Position numbers and translations under genes: made by a program. Positions 36,093 to 44,435 of a stretch of DNA of 64,000 bases are shown here, in pieces. The notes below the pieces were generated by a model that ran no database searches, was not told the DNA's origin, and saw only the letters and a program-made list of their open reading frames with translations. Each line of letters begins with the position of its first letter. The stretch's first letter is position 1. The stretch is from Dokdonella fugitiva (GTDB lineage: Bacteria > Pseudomonadota > Gammaproteobacteria > Xanthomonadales > Rhodanobacteraceae). Location of the stretch: the NCBI RefSeq assembly GCF_004342425.1, contig NZ_SLWQ01000003.1, forward strand, positions 310,001 to 374,000, written 5' to 3'.

Positions 36093-36689
36093 ATGCTGTT
36101 GATGATCGACAACTACGACTCGTTCACGTTCAACCTCGTGCAGTACTTCGGCGAGCTCGGCGAGGACGTGCGGGTGATCCGCAACGACGAGATGACCCTG
36201 CCGGCGCTGCGCGCGCTGCGACCGTCGGCGATCGTGATCTCGCCCGGGCCGGGCACGCCGGACGATGCGGGCGTGTCGCTCGAGGTGCTGCAGCGGCTCG
36301 GCGGCGAAGTGCCGGTGTTCGGCGTCTGCCTCGGCCACCAGTCGATCGGCCAGGCGTTCGGCGGGCGCGTGATCCGCGCGAAGGAGATCATGCACGGCAA
36401 GACGTCACCGATCCATCACGCGGGCAAGGGCGTGTTCCACGGCCTGCCCGATCCGTTCGAGGCGACGCGTTATCACTCGCTCGTGGTCGAACAGTCGACC
36501 CTGCCGGACTGCCTCGAAATCACGGCGTGGACCGAGCATGCGGACGGTTCGATCGACGAGATCATGGGCCTGCGCCATCGCACGCTGCCGATCGAAGGCG
36601 TGCAGTTCCACCCCGAATCGATCCTCACCCAACACGGCCACGCGATGCTGCGCAACTTCCTCGCGCAGGCATTGCCGCAAGCCGCCTGA
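36093..36689 (+). CDS. trpG: Anthranilate/aminodeoxychorismate synthase glutaminase
   Basis: This 198-residue class I glutamine amidotransferase provides ammonia to TrpE, and perhaps also to PabB. The catalytic Cys is in [11 protein letters not shown] (about residue 80) and the His/Glu pair in VQFHPES near residue 172; ISPGPGTP forms the oxyanion side. Placed before trpD and trpC, TrpG is the likely role; a shared TrpG/PabA is possible because no separate copy is seen here. A TATACT box is upstream. A lipoprotein gene follows after 19 bases. Confidence 0.95.
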   Translation: MLLMIDNYDSFTFNLVQYFGELGEDVRVIRNDEMTLPALRALRPSAIVISPGPGTPDDAGVSLEVLQRLGGEVPVFGVCLGHQSIGQAFGGRVIRAKEIMHGKTSPIHHAGKGVFHGLPDPFEATRYHSLVVEQSTLPDCLEITAWTEHADGSIDEIMGLRHRTLPIEGVQFHPESILTQHGHAMLRNFLAQALPQAA

Positions 36690-36708
36690 CCGGGCCGGGA
36701 GGGGAGCG

Positions 36709-37605
36709 ATGCATGCACGCCATGTCCTGCCTGTCGCCGCGAGCGCGCTGCTCGCTGCCTGCGTGACGAAGCCGGTGCACGAGGCCGCGTTCGAACTCGA
36801 CGGTGATGCGTCGGTGTTCCTGCCCGGCATCGTGTCGTCGGAGTACTCGGAGATCCGCCCTGCAGCGAGTCCGGACGGCGACACCGTGCTCTGGGGCAGC
36901 ACGAACCGCCCCGGCGGCGCGGGCGGCTGGGACATCTGGATGAGTCGTCGCCGTGACGACGCCTGGAGCGCGCCGGTCGCGGTCGCGTTCGATACACCCG
37001 CGAACGAATTCGACCCCGCGTTCTCGGCCGATGGCCGCAGCGTCTATTTCTTCTCCAATCGCGCCGGCGGCTACGGCGGCGACGACCTGTGGCAGGTCGC
37101 GTTCGATCCGGCGACGGCGACCTTCGGCGCACCAATGAACCTCGGCGCGGGCGTCAATTCGGCCGGCGACGAATGGGCGCCGACGCCGTCCGCCGACGGG
37201 AGCACGCTCCTGTTCGCGACCAATGGCCGCGGTGGCGCGGGGCGGCACGACCTCTTCACGAGCACATGGCGCGACGGCGCCTGGCAGGCTGCAGTGCCGC
37301 TCGCAGGCGAGGTCAATGGCGCCGGCGATGACTTCGACGCGGCCTGGCTCGACGACGGTCGCGTGCTCGTATTCGCGCGATCCGAGAACATCGACGAAGC
37401 GCCGATCGCGCTGTGGACTGCCGTGCGCGACGGCGAGCGCTACGTGCGCGCACGGCGCCTCGACGCGCGCGTCAACGTCGACGGCGGCTGGATCCTCGGG
37501 CCGGCCATCGATCCCGCGCATCCGGGCGTGCTGCTGTTCTCGGGCGAACGCCCGGGCGGGCAGGGCCGCGCCGACATCCATTCCATCCGTTACCGCGCCC
37601 GTTGA
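36709..37605 (+). CDS. Lipoprotein with WD40-like (PD40) propeller repeats
   Basis: This 298-residue protein has a lipobox (SALLAAC near residue 18) and then propeller blades of the TolB/PD40 kind, with the repeated pattern [23 protein letters not shown] and [12 protein letters not shown] followed by GGxxxWD(I/L)W. It should sit on the periplasmic side of the membrane. It is placed inside the trp cluster between trpG (19 bases) and trpD (17 bases), where it has no known link to tryptophan synthesis; it could be a passenger. A ggagggg site precedes the ATG. Confidence 0.8.
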   Translation: MHARHVLPVAASALLAACVTKPVHEAAFELDGDASVFLPGIVSSEYSEIRPAASPDGDTVLWGSTNRPGGAGGWDIWMSRRRDDAWSAPVAVAFDTPANEFDPAFSADGRSVYFFSNRAGGYGGDDLWQVAFDPATATFGAPMNLGAGVNSAGDEWAPTPSADGSTLLFATNGRGGAGRHDLFTSTWRDGAWQAAVPLAGEVNGAGDDFDAAWLDDGRVLVFARSENIDEAPIALWTAVRDGERYVRARRLDARVNVDGGWILGPAIDPAHPGVLLFSGERPGGQGRADIHSIRYRAR

Positions 37606-37622
37606 GCGCGAGACCCAGACCG

Positions 37623-38672
37623 ATGCCGATCACCCCGCAGGAAGCGCTGCAACGCGCGATCGAACACCGCGAGATCTTCCACGACGAGATGGTCGATCTC
37701 ATGCGCCAGATCATGCGTGGTGAGGTCTCGCCGACGCTGGTCGCGGCGATCGTCGCCGGCCTGCGCGTGAAGAAGGAGACGATAGGCGAGATCACCGGCG
37801 CCGCGCGTGTGATGCGCGAACTCGCCGCGAAGGTCGACGTCGGCACGCCCGCGCACTTCGTCGACATCGTCGGCACCGGCGGCGACGGCGCGCATACGTT
37901 CAACATCTCCACCGCGAGCATGTTCGTCGCCGCGGCCGCGGGCGCGAAGGTCGCCAAGCACGGCAACCGCAGCGTGTCGTCGAAGTCCGGCAGCGCCGAC
38001 GTGCTCGAGGCGCTCGGCGCGTCGATCGACCTCGGCCCAGCCGAGGTCGCGCGCTGCTTCGCGCAGACCGGCATCGGCTTCATGTTCGCGCCGAACCACC
38101 ATCCGGCGATGAAGGTCGTCGCGCCGGTGCGCAAGGAACTCGGCGTGCGCACGCTGTTCAACATCCTCGGGCCGCTGACCAATCCCGCCGGTGCGCCGAA
38201 CATCCTCATGGGCGTGTTCCATCCCGACCTCGTCGGCATCCAGGTGCGCGCGCTGCAGCAGCTCGGCGCGCGCCATGCGCTCGTCGTCTGGGGCCGCGAC
38301 GGCATGGACGAGATCTCGCTCGGCGCGGCGACGATGGTCGGCGAGCTGCGCGACGGCGTCGTCCGCGAATACGTGATCGAACCGGAAGACTTCGGCCTCG
38401 TGATGGCGTCGAGCCGCAACCTGCGCGTCGCGCACGCGCTCGAATCGAAGGCATTGCTGCTCGAGGCGCTCGACGACACGCCCGGCGTCGCGCGCGACAT
38501 CGTGCTGCTCAACGCGGGCGCGGCGCTGTATGCGGCCGGCCTCGCCGGTTCCATCCAGGACGGCATCGAGCGCGCGCGCGCGGTCGTCGCGAGCGGTGCC
38601 GCGCGGGCGAAGCTCGATGCATTCGTCGCGGCGACGCGGCAGCTCGCCGCGGGCGCGGCCTCGCCGGCGTAG
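37623..38672 (+). CDS. trpD: Anthranilate phosphoribosyltransferase
   Basis: This 349-residue enzyme joins anthranilate and PRPP. The substrate loops are clear: [14 protein letters not shown] (phosphate and PRPP binding), [21 protein letters not shown], and the Mg2+-binding D-E region [10 protein letters not shown]. The length matches the family. The gene lies 17 bases after the lipoprotein gene and 98 bases before trpC, with a hairpin at its stop codon. trpA/B/F are not in the window. Confidence 0.96.
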   Translation: MPITPQEALQRAIEHREIFHDEMVDLMRQIMRGEVSPTLVAAIVAGLRVKKETIGEITGAARVMRELAAKVDVGTPAHFVDIVGTGGDGAHTFNISTASMFVAAAAGAKVAKHGNRSVSSKSGSADVLEALGASIDLGPAEVARCFAQTGIGFMFAPNHHPAMKVVAPVRKELGVRTLFNILGPLTNPAGAPNILMGVFHPDLVGIQVRALQQLGARHALVVWGRDGMDEISLGAATMVGELRDGVVREYVIEPEDFGLVMASSRNLRVAHALESKALLLEALDDTPGVARDIVLLNAGAALYAAGLAGSIQDGIERARAVVASGAARAKLDAFVAATRQLAAGAASPA

Positions 38673-38689
38673 GCGGGCCTTGGCCCGCC
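38672..38689 (+). terminator. Hairpin at the trpD stop codon
   Basis: ggcgggcc and ggcccgcc form a perfect 8-bp stem with a 2-base loop that starts at the last base of the trpD stop codon. No T run follows, so it is more likely an RNA-stabilising or partly terminating structure between trpD and trpC. Confidence 0.4.
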
Positions 38690-38770
38690 GTCAAAGAGCA
38701 TCGCGCTCCCGCCGCTTCCACGCCAGACACAGCCGCTACGCTTCTTCAGCCCCCAACCCTCGGCCCTCGC

Positions 38771-39565
38771 ATGTCCGACATCCTTCAACGCATCCTCGCG
38801 CGCAAGGTCGAAGAGATCACCGAACGCAGCGCGCGCCTGCCGCTCGTCGAGCTTTCCGCGCGGGTCGCCGACCTGCCGCCGACGCGCGGTTTCGCCGCGG
38901 CGATCGAGGCGAAGCTCGAGGCGGGCCTGCCGGCGGTGATCGCGGAGGTGAAGAAGGCGAGCCCGTCGCAGGGCGTGATCCGCGCGCAGTTCGATCCCGC
39001 CGCGATCGCTACGAGCTACGCCGCCGCAGGCGCGGCGTGCCTGTCCGTGCTCACGGACGCGGACTTCTTCCAGGGCAGCGAGGCCTACCTGCAGCAGGCG
39101 CGTGCCGCATGCGAACTGCCGGTCCTGCGCAAGGACTTCACGATCGACGCGTACCAGGTCTACGAGGCGCGCGCGATCGGCGCCGACGCGATCCTGCTCA
39201 TCGTCGCCGCGCTCGGCGACGCCGCACTGCTCGAACTCGCGCTGCTCGCGGCCGAACTCGACCTCGACGTGCTCGTCGAGGTGCACGACGAGGACGAACT
39301 CGCGCGCGCGCTCGACATTCCCGCGCCGCTCGTCGGCATCAACAACCGCAACCTGCGCACGTTCGAGACCTCGCTCGACACGACCCTGCGCCTGCGCGGA
39401 CGCGTCGACGAAGGTCGCGTGCTTGTCACCGAAAGCGGCATCCACGCGCCGGCCGACGTCGCGCGGATGCGCGAGGCCGGCGTCGGCGCGTTCCTCGTCG
39501 GCGAGGCATTCATGCGCGCCTCGGATCCCGGAGCGGAACTCGCGCGCCTGTTCTTCGACGGCTGA
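38771..39565 (+). CDS. trpC: Indole-3-glycerol phosphate synthase
   Basis: This 264-residue TIM barrel converts CdRP to indole-3-glycerol phosphate. Family signatures are visible: [16 protein letters not shown] near residue 58, [34 protein letters not shown] and [10 protein letters not shown]. It is a single-function TrpC, not fused with TrpF. It closes the trpG-(lipoprotein)-trpD-trpC cluster and ends 19 bases before seven copies of the heptamer ctcagcc. No terminator with a T run is seen. Confidence 0.96.
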   Translation: MSDILQRILARKVEEITERSARLPLVELSARVADLPPTRGFAAAIEAKLEAGLPAVIAEVKKASPSQGVIRAQFDPAAIATSYAAAGAACLSVLTDADFFQGSEAYLQQARAACELPVLRKDFTIDAYQVYEARAIGADAILLIVAALGDAALLELALLAAELDLDVLVEVHDEDELARALDIPAPLVGINNRNLRTFETSLDTTLRLRGRVDEGRVLVTESGIHAPADVARMREAGVGAFLVGEAFMRASDPGAELARLFFDG

Positions 39566-39583
39566 CGCGACGCCGCGCGGCCG

Positions 39584-39632
39584 CTCAGCCCTCAGCCCTC
39601 AGCCCTCAGCCCTCAGCCCTCAGCCCTCAGCC
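39584..39632. repeat. Seven perfect tandem copies of ctcagcc
   Basis: The heptamer repeats without error across 49 bases, in the gap between the convergent trpC and GNAT genes. The last copy contributes the stop codon of the GNAT gene on the minus strand. Copy number is expected to vary by slippage. Its odd length (7) would not change the GNAT frame because the stop lies in the final copy. Confidence 0.85.
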
Positions 39633-40121
39633 GGGCAGGGCTGCTGCGAGCCGGAGCGCGTAAAAACGCGTACCCGCCCGATGTGCATCGCCGTACGCCG
39701 CGGTCTCGACGAAGCCGAAGCGGCGATAAAGCGCCTGTGCGGTCGCCATGCTCGCGAGCGTGTCGAGGCGCAGCTCGGCGTAGCCCGCGGCGCGCGCGGC
39801 GTCGATGATCGCCTCGACGAGGCGGGCGCCGAGGCCGAGGCCGCGATACGCGTCGCGCACGTAGAGTCGCTTCATCTCGCCGCTGCAGGCATCGTGGCGG
39901 CGCAGCGCCGCGCAGCCGGCGACCTCGCCGTCGACGAACGCGAGCAACAGGGCGCCGTCCGGTGCCGCGTAGGGCGCGGGCAGGCCCGCGAGTTCGGCCG
40001 AAAAGCCTTGGTACTCGAGGTCGACGCCGATCGCCGCCGCGTACTCGCCGAACAGGGCGCGTGCGGTCGCGACGTGCGCCGCGTCGTCGGCGCGCCGAAG
40101 CACGATCGAAGGTGTCGCCAT
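39627..40121 (-). CDS. GNAT-family N-acetyltransferase
   Basis: This 164-residue cytosolic protein has the acetyl-CoA binding blocks of the GNAT fold: EMKRLYVRDAYRGLGLGARL (motif A with RGLGLG) and ALYRRFGFVETAAYGD at the end. The substrate is not predictable. Its stop codon lies in the last unit of the seven-fold ctcagcc repeat, so the C-terminal residues LPG come from repeat sequence or its edge. It is divergent from a MarR-GNAT gene across a palindrome. The Met at 40121 was chosen over earlier in-frame codons for fit to the domain start. Confidence 0.85.
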   Translation of the reverse strand: MATPSIVLRRADDAAHVATARALFGEYAAAIGVDLEYQGFSAELAGLPAPYAAPDGALLLAFVDGEVAGCAALRRHDACSGEMKRLYVRDAYRGLGLGARLVEAIIDAARAAGYAELRLDTLASMATAQALYRRFGFVETAAYGDAHRAGTRFYALRLAAALPG

Positions 40122-40216
40122 GGCACGCTCCCGCCCGCGCGGCCGTTCGCCGCGGGTGAATGCTAGTGCGCCGGCGCCGCGCGCGGCAGTCTTGCGCGGC
40201 GCGCCCGGCGGCAGTA

Positions 40217-40232
40217 ACGTAAGCACTTACGT
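40217..40232. promoter_or_regulatory. Palindromic operator candidate (acgtaag-2-cttacgt)
   Basis: A perfect 7-bp inverted repeat with a 2-base spacer lies 20 bases before the MarR-GNAT start and 95 bases before the divergent GNAT start. Its A/T-rich content stands out in this G+C-rich genome. MarR proteins bind symmetric sites of this size, so autoregulation is the simplest reading. Confidence 0.6.
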
Positions 40233-40252
40233 AACGGCCGACGGACGATCCC

Positions 40253-41263
40253 ATGTTCCTGCACGCGCAAGGCGAGCTCGCGCTCGGCAGCCGGCTCAAG
40301 GCGGTCAGCGAGAGCCTGTATGCGGCGGCCAATGCGGCTTACCGCGAAGCGGGGCACGACATCGACGCGCACTGGTTCCCGGTGCTGCGCTACCTGCAGG
40401 TGCGCGGGCCCGCTTCGGTCACCGAGATCGCGGCAGCGATCGGCCAGACCCATCCGGCGGTGAGCCAGCTCGCGGCGAAGCTGCGCGCGCAGGGCTGGAT
40501 CACGCGCCGCACCGACCGCAGCGACGCGCGCCGCGGCGTGCTGGAACTCTCGGCCGAGGCGGAGCGCAAGCTCGACCGGCTCGGTCCCGTCTGGTGCGCG
40601 ATCCGTCGCGCCGCGGCGGCGGCTGCGGTACGCGACGGCGGCACGCTGCTCGACGCGCTCGGCGCCTTCGAAGCGGACATCGCGAGCGGCCGGCTCGCCG
40701 CGGACATCCGCGCCCATCATGCGCGCCTGAAGGACGCGACGATCGAGATCGCGCCGTACCGGCGCGACTGGGCCGTGCACTTCGAGCGCCTCAACGCCGA
40801 ATGGCTGCAGCGCTGGTTCACGCTCGAGGAGGTCGATCGCGCGGTGCTCGGCGATCCGCAGGCGCACGTCATCGATCCGGGCGGCGCGATCCTGTTCGCG
40901 ACGCTCGACGGCGAGGTGATCGGCACCTGCGCGCTGCTCAAGGAAGCACCGGGCGTGTACGAGCTGTCGAAGATGGCCGTCGAGAGTGGCTTCCGCGGTT
41001 TCGGTGCAGGCCGCAAGCTGCTCGAGGCGGCGATCGCCGAGTTCCAGCGCCGGCGCGGACGCACGCTGTTCCTCGAATCGAGCAAGCGCCTCGGGCCCGC
41101 GTTGCAGCTGTACGAGAGCGGCGGCTTCGTCCACCACCCGGCGCCGCGACCGGGCAGCCACTACCAGCGCGCGGACGTCTACATGGTGTACGAGCCGGAG
41201 AAGGCGAAGCGGTTGCGCGCGAAGGCGGCGCCGCGAAAGCAGCTGCGCGTGGTGGGGCGCTGA
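40253..41263 (+). CDS. MarR-GNAT fusion regulator/acetyltransferase
   Basis: This 336-residue protein joins a MarR winged helix (about residues 10-150; VTEIAAAIGQTHPAVSQLAAKL as recognition region, RRTDRSDARRGVLELS as wing) to a C-terminal GNAT domain (about 165-320; SKMAVESGFRGFGAGRKLLE with acetyl-CoA loop, and ALQLYESGGF). The fusion is a recurring family whose substrate is unknown. The palindrome just upstream is its probable operator. The neighbouring divergent GNAT gene may be its target. Confidence 0.88.
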   Translation: MFLHAQGELALGSRLKAVSESLYAAANAAYREAGHDIDAHWFPVLRYLQVRGPASVTEIAAAIGQTHPAVSQLAAKLRAQGWITRRTDRSDARRGVLELSAEAERKLDRLGPVWCAIRRAAAAAAVRDGGTLLDALGAFEADIASGRLAADIRAHHARLKDATIEIAPYRRDWAVHFERLNAEWLQRWFTLEEVDRAVLGDPQAHVIDPGGAILFATLDGEVIGTCALLKEAPGVYELSKMAVESGFRGFGAGRKLLEAAIAEFQRRRGRTLFLESSKRLGPALQLYESGGFVHHPAPRPGSHYQRADVYMVYEPEKAKRLRAKAAPRKQLRVVGR

Positions 41264-41291
41264 AGCGGTCCGTCGTGGCGCGAACCTCGGG

Positions 41292-41723
41292 TCAGAACGC
41301 CACGCACACGGCGGCGCGCTCGCGCAGCACGGATTCCTGGTGGAAACGCTCGCGGTATGCGTCGACCACGCCGTGCAACGCGGCTTCGCTCGCCGAGCCG
41401 CCGTCGTGCACGACGATGACGACGCGGCTTGCTTCGCTGACCGGTGCGCCGTCGTCGCCGCGCCAGTGGCCGCGCGCGTCGAGCGTGGTGTAGCCGCGCG
41501 GGAACGCACGCGCGAGCACTTCGCGGTCGAAGCGTTGCCACGCTGCCTCGTCGACCTCGCCCCCGCCGGGAATCGCCCGGCCGAAGTACAGTGTGTCGCG
41601 CAGCAGCGACTGCTCGTCGCTGCGGCAGCCGAGCGGATGCTCGCGCACCCAATCCGCTTGGCAGCCCGCGAGCGCGGCGAGCGCGCCGGCGAGGCCGAGC
41701 CGTGCGAACGGGTAGGCGCTCAT
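41292..41723 (-). CDS. DUF3574 lipoprotein
   Basis: This 143-residue protein has a lipobox (LAALAGC about residue 21) and then the DUF3574 block, with DTLYFGRAIPGGGEVDEAAW, FPRGYTTLDARGHWR and the closing FHQESVLRERAAVCVAF. The family's function is unknown. The start codon overlaps the stop of the S9 peptidase gene upstream (ATGA), so the two are co-translated. It should be anchored to the inner or outer membrane. Confidence 0.82.
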   Translation of the reverse strand: MSAYPFARLGLAGALAALAGCQADWVREHPLGCRSDEQSLLRDTLYFGRAIPGGGEVDEAAWQRFDREVLARAFPRGYTTLDARGHWRGDDGAPVSEASRVVIVVHDGGSASEAALHGVVDAYRERFHQESVLRERAAVCVAF

Positions 41724-44170
41724 TTGAGGCTTGACTGGAACAGCTTGTGGATGCGCTTGTACTCGTCGAGCCACGAATCGGCGTGGGTGAAGCCGTGGCG
41801 ATCGAGCGGGTAACCGGCGAGTTCGAAGTCGTCCTTGTGCAGCTCGATCAGGCGCTGGTAGAGGCGCACCGAATCCGCGAACAGCACGTTGTCGTCGATC
41901 ATGCCGTGGGCGATCAGCAGCGGCCCACGCAGGCCGTCTGCGAATTCGATCGGCGACGAGCGCTCGTACGCGATCGGGTCGACCTGCGGCGTGTTGAGGA
42001 TGTTGGAGGTGTATTCGTGGTTGTACTGCGTCCAGTCCGTGACCGGGCGCAGCGCGGCGCCGGCGCGGAACACGTCGGGTGCGCGGAACATCGCCATCAG
42101 GGTCATGAAACCGCCGTACGAGCCCCCGTAGACGCCGACGCGCCGGGGATCGACCGCGGCGTTCTTCTCGAGCCAGTGCACGCCGTCGACGAGGTCCTCG
42201 AGCTCGGGATGGCCCATCTGCCGGTAGATCGCCGTGCGCCAGTCGCGGCCGTAGCCCTCGCTCGCGCGGTAGTCCATGTCGAGCACGACGTAGCCTTCCT
42301 CGACGAGCAGGTTGTGGAACATCTGCTCGCGGAAGTAGTACGGGAACTGCTCGTGCACGTTCTGCGTGTAGCCGGCGCCGTGCACGAACAGCACGGCCGG
42401 GTGCTTCTTCGACGCGTCGGAATCCTTCGCCTGGTAGAACTTCGCGTAGATCGGTTGCTTCACGTGCGTCGACGGGATCTGGACGATGCGCGGCTCGATC
42501 CAGGTGCGTGCCTTGTACTCCGCCGTGCGCGTGTCGGTGAGTTCGCGCACGGCGCCGCCGTCGACGGCGACGACGGCGAGTTGCGCGGGCACGTAGGCAC
42601 TCGAATGCAGCACGGCGAGGCGCGTGCCATCGGGCGACAGCGCGAACTGCTGCATGCCGTGCAGGTTGGTCACGCGTTCGAGCGCGCCGCCGGCGGCGGC
42701 GACGCGGTGGACGTCGTAGCGGTACGGCGCTTCGGCATTGGCGCGCAGGTAGAACCAGCGTCCGTCCGGCGACAGCACCGGCGCGGACACCTCGAATCGG
42801 CCGCTGGTCAGCGCCTTCGCCTTGCCGCCCGGCTGCTTCGCGTAGAGCTGCGCGTAGCCGCTCTCCTCGGACACGTACCAGAGCGTGCGGTCGTCGCGCT
42901 CCCAGCCGAATTCATTGAAGTTCCAGTTGATCCACGCGGGATCGGTAAGGCGGTGCTGGTTCACGAGCCTGGCACGGTCGAAATCGACCGTCGCGATCCA
43001 GCGGTCCTTGTTGTCGATCGCGCGGATCTGGATCGCGAGCGAGGCGCCGTCCGCGCTCCAGGCGATGCCGCCACCGCCGCCATCATCGCCGTCGGAGACG
43101 ATGCGCACCGCGCGCGTCTTCGCTTCGTCCTTGCCGGCGTCCTTCTTCGCCTTCGCGTCGTCGTGCGCGGCGGCGTCCGTCGTCGCATCGAGTTCGCGCT
43201 TGCGTTGCGCATTCTCCTCGCGCACCGCCTTCAGCGGGTCGTCGTGGATGCCGGGAAGGTCCTCGCTCGCGAGTGCATGCTGTACGTGCTTGTCGATGTC
43301 GAGCAGCACGAGCGATTGCGGCGCCGGGTCGTTGCGGCCGACGCGCGTGCGCTCGTCTTCCTGCTCCTCGTAGCCCGACTCGGTGACGAAGCGCTGCAGC
43401 TTGCCCTGCCTGCCGTGTTCGTAGCCCTTCGGCGAGGTCACGACGAGCATCCAGCGCCCGTTCGGCGACAACGAGGTGCCTTCGATCCGCACGTCGTCGC
43501 CGAGATAGAACGGCAGCGGCGCGCGCGTCGGATCGCCCTTGGCGAACTCCTCGCCGTGCCGGGTGCGCGCGTCGCGGTCGGCCTTGTCCTTGCGCAGGGT
43601 CGAGAACCAGCGCAGCTGGTCGGCGCCGAGGTCGTCCGGCTTCTTCGACTGCGGATCATTCTCGGCCTTGACGATCGCGGCCGGCCCGCCGATCGCGCCG
43701 GCGATGTCGTAGCGGAACCATGCGTTGCCGACGCGATACTGCAGGCTGCGGCCGTCGGCGGAGAACTGCGGCGAGGCTTCCTCCTCGGGCGTGCGCGTGA
43801 CCTGCACGAGGCGGCCGCTGCCGAGCTCGCGCAGGAACACGTCGCCGTTGCGCACGAACGCGGCGCGCACGTGCGCGCGGTCGAACACCGGTGCGCCACC
43901 ATCGGCACCGGCCATCGCAGCCGGATCGACGATCGCATCGCGGCCGTCGCCGAGGTCGATGCGATGGCGATCGCGCACGGGCGAGCCGTTGCGCTTGAGG
44001 TCGTAATAGATGCTGGCGCCATCGACGCTCCAGTACGGATTCTCGACCGGCGCGCCGATCCAGTCCGGGTCGGCCATCGCCTGCTCGAGCGTGATCGACG
44101 GGGCGGCATCGACCGGCGCGGCCGCGAAGCCGACCAGGGCGACGAAACAGGCGACGGCAAGACGATCCAT
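41720..44170 (-). CDS. Exported S9-family serine peptidase (prolyl oligopeptidase/DPP type)
   Basis: This 816-residue protein has a signal peptide, a long beta-propeller part (about residues 25-560) that gates access, and a C-terminal alpha/beta hydrolase domain. The nucleophile is in YGGSYGG (about residue 658), the acid in DDNVLF and the His in DRHGFTH, all near their usual spacing. It should cut short peptides in the periplasm, possibly as a dipeptidyl peptidase. An Ala/Lys/Asp-rich insert near residues 325-355 is not typical of the family. A ggag site lies 6 bases before the chosen ATG; an ATG 18 bases earlier is possible. Confidence 0.9.
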   Translation of the reverse strand: MDRLAVACFVALVGFAAAPVDAAPSITLEQAMADPDWIGAPVENPYWSVDGASIYYDLKRNGSPVRDRHRIDLGDGRDAIVDPAAMAGADGGAPVFDRAHVRAAFVRNGDVFLRELGSGRLVQVTRTPEEEASPQFSADGRSLQYRVGNAWFRYDIAGAIGGPAAIVKAENDPQSKKPDDLGADQLRWFSTLRKDKADRDARTRHGEEFAKGDPTRAPLPFYLGDDVRIEGTSLSPNGRWMLVVTSPKGYEHGRQGKLQRFVTESGYEEQEDERTRVGRNDPAPQSLVLLDIDKHVQHALASEDLPGIHDDPLKAVREENAQRKRELDATTDAAAHDDAKAKKDAGKDEAKTRAVRIVSDGDDGGGGGIAWSADGASLAIQIRAIDNKDRWIATVDFDRARLVNQHRLTDPAWINWNFNEFGWERDDRTLWYVSEESGYAQLYAKQPGGKAKALTSGRFEVSAPVLSPDGRWFYLRANAEAPYRYDVHRVAAAGGALERVTNLHGMQQFALSPDGTRLAVLHSSAYVPAQLAVVAVDGGAVRELTDTRTAEYKARTWIEPRIVQIPSTHVKQPIYAKFYQAKDSDASKKHPAVLFVHGAGYTQNVHEQFPYYFREQMFHNLLVEEGYVVLDMDYRASEGYGRDWRTAIYRQMGHPELEDLVDGVHWLEKNAAVDPRRVGVYGGSYGGFMTLMAMFRAPDVFRAGAALRPVTDWTQYNHEYTSNILNTPQVDPIAYERSSPIEFADGLRGPLLIAHGMIDDNVLFADSVRLYQRLIELHKDDFELAGYPLDRHGFTHADSWLDEYKRIHKLFQSSLK

Positions 44171-44309
44171 ACGGGGCTCCGCGGGCATATGAAAGCCCAC
44201 AGGATAGCGGCTCGCACCCGCCGCGTACCGGCCCGAAAGTAAGCGTCGTGCAAAGGGGGTGCGGGGGCGGACGGTCCCGGTATTCCGGAGCCGGAAAAGC
44301 CCGGAACAC

Positions 44310-44381
44310 GAAGCACATCGGGCACACGAAGAAGGCAATCGAAAGAGCCTTCCCCGGTGTGCCCGGTGTGCCTCGTGCTTC
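44310..44381. repeat. Imperfect inverted repeat with cacacgaag/cgggcacac units
   Basis: The arms gaagcacatcgggcacac (from 44310) and gtgtgcccggtgtgcctcgtgcttc (to 44381) are inverted copies with small gaps. It lies in the 265-base gap between the esterase and S9 peptidase genes, both minus strand. Its style resembles the cacggag-type repeat at 49590-49688. Confidence 0.65.
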
Positions 44382-44435
44382 AATCTTTATCTTTATGGAC
44401 CCGGTCCGCGTCGAAGATCTGCAGGCCAGCCCGGC

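Noticed and set aside
39584..39632. A CRISPR-like array
   Set aside because: The units are head-to-tail heptamers with no spacers, and no cas gene is present.
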